Shown here piece by piece: positions 1-4,789 of a stretch of DNA of 5,232 nt. The position numbers were made by a program, and so were the translations under genes. The notes under the pieces were generated by a model. It searched no databases. It had not been told where the DNA came from and saw only the letters and a program-made list of their open reading frames with translations. Origin of the DNA: Acidobacteriota bacterium (GTDB taxonomy: Bacteria > Acidobacteriota > Terriglobia > Terriglobales > Acidobacteriaceae); the NCBI GenBank assembly GCA_003224835.1, contig QHZX01000286.1:1-5232 (forward strand). The letters run 5' to 3'. The first letter of the stretch is position 1, and every line of letters starts with the position of its first letter.

Positions 1-1
1 A

Positions 2-34
2 ACAAAACTGCCCTCCGTTAAGGCAGGAAGTTAA
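2..34 (+). CDS. Possible C-terminal tail of the T6SS sheath protein TssC (partial, 5' end outside the window)
   Basis: The frame starting at base 2 reads TKLPSVKAGS and then a TAA stop. A short tail of the type ...LxLVxKLP... is what I would expect at the C-terminus of the TssC large sheath subunit, and tssB-tssC-hcp is a very common T6SS gene order, so an upstream tssC ending here is plausible. Ten residues are too few to prove this. Two other frames also stop within the first 53 bases (stops at 19-21 and 51-53) and could equally be the true gene end. The stop would lie 100 bases before hcp copy 1. Treat it as a context-driven guess. Confidence 0.3.
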   Translation, partial: TKLPSVKAGS

Positions 35-101
35 CGAAAATCTCTCAACCTGAACTCGGTGAACTGTGCCGGCACCGGGGGTAGGTTGACAGTTAATGCA
101 C

Positions 102-134
102 CTAACAAGGCACATGCTTAGAAAGTAAAACACT
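102..134 (+). repeat. hcp leader, copy 1: A-rich block shared with the second hcp gene
   Basis: The 33 bases directly before the first hcp start codon begin CTAACA and end TAAAACACT. They align with the 32 bases before the second hcp gene at about 25 of 33 columns with one single-base gap, and the match runs on into ATGGCAGC. The surrounding upstream DNA does not align by eye. The block has no strong Shine-Dalgarno site; only GAAAG at 121-125 is in reach. It may be an A-rich translation enhancer or part of a shared promoter. A TTGACA hexamer lies at 86-91 but has no convincing -10 partner at 16-18 bases. Confidence 0.5.
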
Positions 135-623
135 ATGGCAGCAGTAGATTATTTCCTGAAGATCGATGGGGTACAGGGGGAATCGAAGGCCGATAAGCAC
201 AAGAACGAAATCGATATCGACTCCTTCTCCTGGGGAGCCACGCAAAGCGGCACCTTTGCCGTTGGCGGCGGCGGCGGAGCCGGCAAAGTCTCAATGCAGG
301 ATTTCCATTTCACCATGCCGGTAAACAAAGCGAGCCCGGCGCTCTTTCTCTCCTGCGCACAAGGCGACCACATCAAAAATGCGGTCCTAACCTGTCGAAA
401 AGCTGGCAAGGAGCAGCAGGAGTTTATGAAAGTGACGATGAGCGATATATTAGTCTCGTCGTTTCAAACCGGCGGGCACGGATCAGGAGACGTTGTTCCA
501 ACCGACCAGATCTCATTAAACTTCGCGAAGATCGAAGTCGAATACAAAGAGCAGGATGCCTCTGGAAAACTGACCGGCGCGGTCAAGAAGTGGTTTGACT
601 TGAAGCAGGTTAAGGGCGGTTAG
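135..623 (+). CDS. hcp: T6SS inner-tube protein Hcp, copy 1
   Basis: This 162-residue protein is a member of the Hcp1 family, whose members form hexameric rings that stack into the T6SS tube, are ejected into target cells, and can bind small effectors in the ring lumen. Visible family features in order are DYFLKIDGVQGES at the N-terminus, EIDIDSFSWGATQ at 25-37, a glycine-rich loop GGGGGAG at 44-50, KVSMQDFHFTMPVNKASP at 51-68, VLTCRKAGKEQQEFMKVT at 84-101, VSSFQTGG at 107-114 and ISLNFAKIEVEY at 126-137. The length equals that of Pseudomonas aeruginosa Hcp1 (162 residues), and the poly-Gly loop and VSSxxTGG segment match that protein as I remember it. It starts at an ATG behind an A-rich leader. 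It has no signal peptide, as expected. It is about 55-60% identical by eye to the second Hcp in this window. Confidence 0.97.
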   Translation: MAAVDYFLKIDGVQGESKADKHKNEIDIDSFSWGATQSGTFAVGGGGGAGKVSMQDFHFTMPVNKASPALFLSCAQGDHIKNAVLTCRKAGKEQQEFMKVTMSDILVSSFQTGGHGSGDVVPTDQISLNFAKIEVEYKEQDASGKLTGAVKKWFDLKQVKGG

Positions 624-892
624 TGCCCCCCGGTGTCTGCCCACATCAGTACTTTTTCCCCGTGTGATATCGCTCGGTGAACAAAAAAGGCCCATCAAGG
701 TATTTCGCTTGGGTGCATGGCGCGGCCGTAAGGTAGAGCTAATTCAGCGAACGGAGCTATGGCGGGTTAGTAGTCGCATCTCCGCCACCGAAGCCTCGTG
801 CCAGATACGATACACGCAAAACGAACCGATGCGCCCTTGGAATGCTCCCGGGGCTGCAATGAGTATGGCCCGTACCTCTCGGCGTGAGTGAC

Positions 893-898
893 AAGGGA
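893..898 (+). promoter_or_regulatory. Shine-Dalgarno site deciding a GTG start
   Basis: AAGGGA lies 5 bases upstream of the GTG at 904. It is the best ribosome-binding match at any gene in this window. It supports GTG as the start of the OmpA-domain gene, where no ATG occurs in frame until codon 127. The same frame is closed by a TGA at 889-891, so the start cannot lie further upstream. Confidence 0.55.
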
Positions 899-903
899 TT
901 GCT

Positions 904-1989
904 GTGGGCTCGGAAGCAGATTTAGCAGATTTAATTAACCAAAAGGCGGCGGGGTTCTATGGGTTTAGACGTAAGAGCGATTGGAAATTTGACACCTCTA
1001 CCAGCAAGGGAGGTACTGTCGGTCCCGTCACCGGGGGCGCAGGCGATCTAATATTTAAGGGGGACCCATATGGCAGATGGTGGTATCACTATGCCTGGGG
1101 CGGCGCGGGGTTAGTGTCCAAGGGTGCCCCAATTGCCCTTACGCAATCGACTGAAAAGACATATAGTGGGGGAGATATTTTTCTCAGTGATCGATTTCCT
1201 GGCGAGGACTTAACAGTTACCGATTTCGAAGGTTGGTGTATCATAGCCGATGCTTCCGTGGCAGGGGGACTAGGTGCGGCAATGACGGCAATCTTAGTGG
1301 GCATTCCCTGGAAAGCACTGTCTACAGAGGGAAGCATTTTGGCTGCCGGCCCTCTTCCAGTGGTGATCGACCAACTGTTTGGAACCCATACCGTGAAGGC
1401 GCTCCAAAGCAGGGCAAAGGCTCTTGTATTAGTACGCAGCCTTAACTCTGGGGTTCAGCTGGGCGCCGGTATCTCCGCGTCACTTGGACGGATATGGTTG
1501 GGCGATTATGAATGGCAGGAGGCACCAATTCCGAGTGACGCTTTGCTACCCGAATACATTCCAATAGAGCATAGGATTGGACAAAGCGACGACACTCTCA
1601 CGCTTCCCGGAGATGTGCTGTTTCCTTTCAACCGGCCCTGGCCCACGGAGGAAAGGAGATATGTCTTTGAGCCGAAGGCGACAAACGCACTTAACGAAGT
1701 TACCTCACACGTCAAAGCACTTCTGCTGAAAAGAACTATTCGTAGAATACAGATCTACGGTTACACCGATTCAGTCGGGTCGGTTGGCTTTAATCTCGAG
1801 CTTTCCCGCCGTCGGGCAAACGCAGTCGCGGAGTGGCTGATCGCGCATAAGGTTGTCGATCCAAAAACAGTCCGCGCGGAAGGTTTGGGCAAGACAAATT
1901 TTGTCGCCTCTAATACGCGGCCTGACGGTTCGGACAATCCCGTCGGACGGCAAAAAAATCGCCGTGTCGAGATTAATCTACTTTCATGA
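904..1989 (+). CDS. OmpA C-terminal-like (peptidoglycan-binding) domain protein without signal peptide; N-terminal region unrecognised
   Basis: The protein has 361 residues. Residues about 232-360 form an OmpA C-terminal domain: LPGDVLFPF at 234-242, IYGYTDSVGSVGFNLELSRR at 284-303, AEGLGK at 325-330, VASN at 334-337 and KNRRVEINL at 351-359. D289 and R304 align with the Asp/Arg pair that contacts diaminopimelate of peptidoglycan in studied OmpA domains. Residues 1-230 match no family I recognise. This part is rich in glycine and aromatics (RWWYHYAWGG at 58-67) and carries hydrophobic stretches at 111-135 (AGGLGAAMTAILVGIP) and 145-159. There is no N-terminal signal peptide or lipobox, which is unusual for an OmpA-domain protein and argues against a normal outer-membrane role. 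The gene lies between two hcp genes, so a T6SS effector or accessory protein acting at the cell wall is the likely role; that is inference. Codon use (TTA, ATA, AGA early in the gene) looks somewhat unlike tagJ. Confidence 0.85.
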   Translation: MGSEADLADLINQKAAGFYGFRRKSDWKFDTSTSKGGTVGPVTGGAGDLIFKGDPYGRWWYHYAWGGAGLVSKGAPIALTQSTEKTYSGGDIFLSDRFPGEDLTVTDFEGWCIIADASVAGGLGAAMTAILVGIPWKALSTEGSILAAGPLPVVIDQLFGTHTVKALQSRAKALVLVRSLNSGVQLGAGISASLGRIWLGDYEWQEAPIPSDALLPEYIPIEHRIGQSDDTLTLPGDVLFPFNRPWPTEERRYVFEPKATNALNEVTSHVKALLLKRTIRRIQIYGYTDSVGSVGFNLELSRRRANAVAEWLIAHKVVDPKTVRAEGLGKTNFVASNTRPDGSDNPVGRQKNRRVEINLLS

Positions 1990-1991
1990 AA

Positions 1992-2036
1992 GACGCCGGC
2001 TAAGGCGCGTCCAGACTCTTCCAGTTGTTCGGCGTC
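1992..2036. terminator. Weak inverted repeat after the OmpA-domain gene
   Basis: GACGCCG at 1992-1998 is the reverse complement of CGGCGTC at 2030-2036. This gives a 7-bp GC-rich stem with a 31-base loop just after the stop codon, in the space between two convergent genes. There is no run of T after either arm, so it is not a classical intrinsic terminator. The position is right for ending transcription, but the loop is long and the match could be chance. Confidence 0.25.
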
Positions 2037-2107
2037 CTTGACTAATAGACGCTTGGTCGAGCGGTCCCCTTGTTCCCGGATTTGCGAAACGCGCAGACGA
2101 GTCGCTT

Positions 2108-2131
2108 GAATACTATAGGAACGAAGTATTC
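2108..2131. terminator. Perfect 7-bp inverted repeat over the stop codon of the minus-strand gene
   Basis: GAATACT at 2108-2114 and AGTATTC at 2125-2131 are exact reverse complements separated by 10 bases, and they span the stop codon of the minus-strand metallopeptidase gene. The stem is AT-rich and no T-run follows on either strand, so terminator activity is uncertain. It could equally be a protein-binding palindrome or chance. Confidence 0.25.
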
Positions 2132-2646
2132 TGCGGAATCGTCTTACCCGTTACAGCAGCCATAAGTTCCTTATTCTTTTGCGTAAGCCTTGAGTTGGAA
2201 AAAACTGTTTCAGCCGCCAAACCCATACCTCCAGAAGCATGAAGGCTTTGTCCTTTTTTCAAAAGATTGTGCATGGCTTCATGAAAGGCGAGAACTGCCA
2301 ATGCGCGTGGGGAATTCTCGTCTGACGCCGCCGCGGAAACGTACACCTCAGACAGGTTTCCAGCCGAGCTGATGTGAGTGGTACCGCCGCCGCCTAATGG
2401 ACTATTCGGTTTAATTTGACGCACAAGACTGCTGCTTTGGTCATCGACGAAGTAGATCAATAACGAGGTGGTACTCACACTCGTAGGATCCCACCAAAAA
2501 TCAGAGATGTCGAAGGGACAGGAGGATAGTTGACAGACTTCGTCGAACAACAGTTTCAACTCGGTTCCGACGACGTAACGGTCACCTTCTCCCCATGTGC
2601 CCGGTCCCGACGTGGCACTGTCCTTCAAATAGAAGTCGTACGTCAT
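2113..2646 (-). CDS. Putative small zinc metallopeptidase (HEAMH zincin), candidate T6SS cargo
   Basis: This 177-residue protein has the zincin signature HEAMH at 122-126, inside a hydrophobic helix-like run (RALAVLAFHEAMHNLL). In zincins the two histidines bind zinc and the glutamate is the catalytic base. A third ligand could be H136 in GQSLHASGG, giving HExxH-x9-H, or E146 in GLAAE. The spacing is not the metzincin HExxHxxGxxH pattern. Upstream are a Cys pair (C38, C43), a WWD at 51-53 and GGGG at 85-88. No signal peptide or membrane segment is visible, so it is not exported by Sec. The ATG at 2646 is chosen because the frame is closed by a TGA 8 codons upstream; no strong ribosome-binding site is seen. 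It is convergent with the OmpA-domain gene and divergent from hcp copy 2. A secreted effector protease is inferred from this setting. I cannot name the family, and no adjacent immunity gene is recognised. Confidence 0.75.
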   Translation of the reverse strand: MTYDFYLKDSATSGPGTWGEGDRYVVGTELKLLFDEVCQLSSCPFDISDFWWDPTSVSTTSLLIYFVDDQSSSLVRQIKPNSPLGGGGTTHISSAGNLSEVYVSAAASDENSPRALAVLAFHEAMHNLLKKGQSLHASGGMGLAAETVFSNSRLTQKNKELMAAVTGKTIPQNTSFL

Positions 2647-3010
2647 TGTCTTGAGATCGCCCGCCAGTCAACCGTCGACATCGGTGATTCGCACAGATGC
2701 CGAGCGATTCGCATACTCAATCCGACGTCGCTAATCCCAGTCAAGCCATTTAATGAATTCATGCCGTGTCTGTTAAGATGGTTTCGGGCAGTCCTAAAAC
2801 TGCGTAATTGGCAGATTAATGCGCTTCGAAACTGCGTTTCCAGATCGTCACGCTGTCAGGCACGTGATTTGCCGCGACTAGCGGTTAGCAGAACTGAGTC
2901 CCGTGTTCAAAGACGGAAAATGGGATCCTCGGAGGTCGAACACGAACCTTCCGGTTTGGAACAGCCAATTTTGAGGTTCGGTTTCAATGTTTTAGTTTTC
3001 TTGATACGAA
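2647..3010. other. Intergenic gap between the divergent metallopeptidase and hcp copy 2
   Basis: This stretch of about 360 bases holds no gene I can support. A long plus-strand open frame (2530-3030, TTG start) crosses it, but its product is rich in Arg and Ser, has no family resemblance and runs antisense to the metallopeptidase gene. On the minus strand a 39-codon frame (2762-2643) starts with ATG and ends in a 4-base ATGA overlap with the metallopeptidase start. The gap should contain the promoters of both flanking genes, but no clear -35/-10 pair was found. An imperfect hairpin lies at 2930-2953 (CGGAGGTCG / CGAACCTTCCG around an AACA loop, two single-base bulges). Confidence 0.5.
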
Positions 3011-3042
3011 CTAACATGATACACACTTAAAAATAAAAGACT
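3011..3042 (+). repeat. hcp leader, copy 2: A-rich block shared with the first hcp gene
   Basis: The block begins CTAACA and ends TAAAAGACT directly before the ATG. It matches the leader of the first hcp gene at about 25 of 33 columns with one gap. It contains no Shine-Dalgarno-like purine run other than A-rich stretches. The shared block at two separated hcp genes points to common descent of the 5' region, to shared regulation, or to both. Confidence 0.5.
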
Positions 3043-3522
3043 ATGGCAGCGACTGATTATTTCCTGAAGCTCGACGGCATCGAGGGCGAATCGAAAGATG
3101 AAAAACACCAGAAGGAGATCGACATCGAGTCGTTTTCCTGGGGGGCTACCCAGCGCGGCGAACTCGGCCAGCGCAAAAGCGGCAAAGTAGCTATGGGAGA
3201 CTTCCATTTCACGATGGCGGCGAGCAAGGCGAGTCCCCAGCTTATGCAATATTGCGCGTTCGGTAGGCCAATTCCCAAGGCAGTACTGACGATTAGGAAG
3301 GCGGGTCAGAAGCAACAGGAGTACATGAAGGTGACGCTAAGCGATGCGATGATCTCGTCTTATCAAACCGACGGACAAGCAGGCGCTAACACTATCCCCA
3401 AAGAGCAGATCTCATTGAACTTCGGGAAGATTGAAATTTTGTATCAGGAGCAGACTGAAACCGGGCAGTTGGGAGGCGGGGTCATGAGCACTGTTGATTT
3501 GAGAACGGTTAGCGGCGGCTAA
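3043..3522 (+). CDS. hcp: T6SS inner-tube protein Hcp, copy 2
   Basis: This 159-residue Hcp-family protein is expected to form hexameric tube rings. It shows the same landmarks as copy 1: DYFLKLDGIEGES at 5-17, EIDIESFSWGATQ at 25-37, KVAMGDFHFTM at 48-58, SKASP at 61-65, VLTIRKAGQKQQEYMKVTLSD at 81-101 and EQISLNFGKIEI at 121-132. The main difference is in the loop after the first strands: copy 1 has GGGGGAG there, while this copy has LGQRKSG (41-47), which is shorter and charged. The segment after SSYQT is also different (DGQAGANTIPK). This loop faces the ring surface or neighbouring rings in known Hcp structures, so the two proteins may differ in stacking or in the partner they carry; that is inference. 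It starts at an ATG, with no signal peptide. It is followed by a long gap before tagJ. Confidence 0.97.
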   Translation: MAATDYFLKLDGIEGESKDEKHQKEIDIESFSWGATQRGELGQRKSGKVAMGDFHFTMAASKASPQLMQYCAFGRPIPKAVLTIRKAGQKQQEYMKVTLSDAMISSYQTDGQAGANTIPKEQISLNFGKIEILYQEQTETGQLGGGVMSTVDLRTVSGG

Positions 3523-3541
3523 GAACCACGACCACCTGCGC

Positions 3542-3578
3542 GTGTGAACACTCCCGAGTTCGATGTGTTGTCGCACAC
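3542..3578 (+). terminator. Hairpin downstream of hcp copy 2
   Basis: GTGTG-AACAC at 3542-3551 pairs with GTGTT (3565-3569) and CACAC (3574-3578), giving ten base pairs interrupted by a 4-base bulge (GTCG) with a 13-base loop. It begins 20 bases after the hcp stop codon. No U-run follows, so it is at best a weak or factor-assisted terminator or an mRNA-stabilising 3' hairpin. A 3' hairpin after hcp would help raise Hcp levels above those of downstream genes, which T6SS assembly needs; that role is inferred. Confidence 0.35.
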
Positions 3579-3809
3579 TTGCCCTGACTATTGGAAATAT
3601 CCGCGACCTGATGCGGTCAGGAAGATGATCGGCGGGGAGGCGAATGACCCGACATTACTAACGCGTGCACCATCCGGTTAAGTCACGCCATGAATGCGGC
3701 TGGCGTTTCTATTCCCGCGGTATGACAGAAAATTACCAATCGGAAGGGGAAGAACAAACAGTTCTATATTATTCGGGTGGCAAATTTTCGCGCCCGGATA
3801 AGGCAATAG

Positions 3810-3851
3810 GTGCTTAAACTGGCAGTGCTTAAGTTGACAAATGGCAAGCAC
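3810..3851. repeat. Short tandem and inverted repeat cluster upstream of tagJ
   Basis: GTGCTTAA occurs at 3810-3817 and again at 3825-3832 as part of a 15-base repeat unit (12 of 15 identical). AAGCAC at 3846-3851 is the inverse of GTGCTT. Two direct half-sites with one inverted copy, 155-175 bases before the preferred tagJ start, look like a possible operator for a regulator. No known binding site is recognised. Confidence 0.3.
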
Positions 3852-3983
3852 GTAGTTTTGGCAACGTCAGTACTGTGATTCAACGGTTCAGCTATCCGAT
3901 GTGGGTTGAGCAATAAAGGTTGGCAATTTAAAGCCAAAGGTGAAACTCTGAGTTGGAGCCCACCGAATATTCAAATTCCCGAT

Positions 3984-4775
3984 ATGAGCGTCGAAGAACA
4001 GATCAAAGCCGGCCAATTGGACGAGGCACTTACCCAGGCGCAGGAAGCGGTGCGAAAAACACCGGCAGAGGCGCGCCCACGTATTTTACTGTTTCAGTTA
4101 TTCAGCGTGCTTGGGCAGTGGGAACGGGCTCTAACCCAACTCAACGTGCTGCGGGATATGGATCCCGAGTGCATGGTCCTGGCAGAAATATTTCGGCCTG
4201 TATTGCAGTGCGAAGCTTTGCGCGCAGAAATCTTTGCCGGTAAACGTAGCCCATTAATCTTCGGTGAACCGATGGAATGGATCGGCCTGCTGGTGCAGGC
4301 CAATGCGCTCCTGGCACAGGGGCAGACCGCTGCGGCGGTCGAGTTGCGCAACAAAGCTTTCGAAGCAGCCCCGGCAACCGCCGGCAAGCTCAACGATCAA
4401 TCCTTCGAATGGATCGCGGATGCTGATTCGCGTTTCGGACCAATGGTCGAAGCGATCATCGACGGAAAATATTATTGGGTACCGTTTTTTCGCATCAGCT
4501 CGATTCGCACAGGATCGCCGCAGGATCTGCGCGATCTGGTGTGGACAGCGGTGCAGTTTACCTGGGTCAATGCGGGCGAGTCACCAGGGTTTATTCCCAC
4601 CAGGTATCCGGGAACGGAAAAGGAAATGGACAGTGCCTTCCGACTGGCGCGCAAGACCGAATGGACCGACCATGGGAATGATCTCTATTTTGGGATTGGT
4701 CAACGTATGTTCGCGACCGACCAAGGGGAGATAGCTTTGACAGAGGTGCGCAAGATCGAACTAACACAGGCATAA
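3984..4775 (+). CDS. tagJ: T6SS accessory protein TagJ (ImpE family)
   Basis: This 263-residue protein belongs to the ImpE/TagJ family. In P. aeruginosa the homologue HsiE1 binds the N-terminal helix of the sheath subunit TssB; it is an accessory rather than an essential part. Landmarks: an N-terminal TPR-like helical pair, IKAGQLDEALTQAQEAVRK; then ARPRILLFQLFSVLGQWERALTQL; CEALRAEIFAGKRSPLIFGEP; FEWIADADSRFGPMVEAII; YYWVPFF; SPQDLRDLVWTAVQFTW; FIPTRYPGTE; ARKTEW; and FGIGQRMFATDQGEIALTEVRKI near the end. All are in family order, so the protein is full length. The ATG at 3984 gives the family-typical N-terminus. A TTG at 3906 would add 26 residues of no recognised content; the frame is closed by TGA at 3876-3878. 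Neither start has a clear ribosome-binding site. tssE follows after 14 bases, indicating co-transcription. Confidence 0.93.
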   Translation: MSVEEQIKAGQLDEALTQAQEAVRKTPAEARPRILLFQLFSVLGQWERALTQLNVLRDMDPECMVLAEIFRPVLQCEALRAEIFAGKRSPLIFGEPMEWIGLLVQANALLAQGQTAAAVELRNKAFEAAPATAGKLNDQSFEWIADADSRFGPMVEAIIDGKYYWVPFFRISSIRTGSPQDLRDLVWTAVQFTWVNAGESPGFIPTRYPGTEKEMDSAFRLARKTEWTDHGNDLYFGIGQRMFATDQGEIALTEVRKIELTQA

Positions 4776-4789
4776 TACAGTTCGCTTGT

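Larger units (their letters stand above)
3523..3905. other. Intergenic gap between hcp copy 2 and tagJ
   Basis: No protein gene is supported here; the open frames are under 20 codons. Visible structure: an imperfect hairpin at 3542-3578; a perfect 5-bp hairpin CCTGA-TGCGG-TCAGG at 3607-3621; a degenerate 15-base tandem repeat at 3810-3839 (GTGCTTAAACTGGCA / GTGCTTAAGTTGACA, 12 of 15 identical); an inverted half-site AAGCAC at 3846-3851; TGGCA at 3820, 3842 and 3859; and the palindrome CAGTACTG at 3868-3875. TTGACA at 3834-3839 could be a -35 element, but no good -10 follows. No sigma-54 -24/-12 match (GG-N10-GC) was found at the TGGCA copies. A promoter for tagJ-tssE may lie here. Confidence 0.45.

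Noticed and set aside
86..114. TTGACA at 86-91 as a sigma-70 -35 box for hcp copy 1
   Set aside because: The hexamer at 17-base spacing is GGCACA, far from a -10 consensus, and nothing equivalent sits at the second hcp leader. It is not called as a promoter.
614..657. Hairpin GGGCGG / CTGCCC plus a TTTTT run after hcp copy 1 as an intrinsic terminator
   Set aside because: The stem is six pairs including one G-T wobble, starts inside the hcp coding end, has a 17-base loop, and the T-run is 10 bases away from the stem. The geometry is too poor to call.
664..891. 75-codon plus-strand frame from a GTG between hcp copy 1 and the OmpA-domain gene
   Set aside because: There is no ribosome-binding site, the composition is rich in Arg and Ser, and there is no recognisable domain. 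It is better read as non-coding, though its frame relation to the next gene is noted as a finding.
2111..2126. Similarity of TATAGGAAC and its flanking inverted repeat to a yeast FRT recombinase site
   Set aside because: Only about 9-10 bases match and the arm and spacer structure of FRT is absent. The context is the end of a bacterial coding sequence, so this is coincidence.
2530..3030. 166-codon plus-strand open frame with GGAGGA just upstream of a TTG start
   Set aside because: It runs antisense to the metallopeptidase gene for its first 117 bases, its product is Arg/Ser-rich without any family pattern, and the GGAGGA falls inside the minus-strand coding sequence (TCC TCC serine and cysteine codons), so the site is probably chance.
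3820..3863. Repeated TGGCA as sigma-54 promoter (-24) elements upstream of tagJ
   Set aside because: None has GC ten bases after the GG, as a -24/-12 promoter requires.
4264..4734. 156-codon plus-strand frame inside tagJ, plus several minus-strand frames there
   Set aside because: These are shadows of tagJ. Their products are Arg/Ser/Pro-rich and the tagJ frame has full family conservation.
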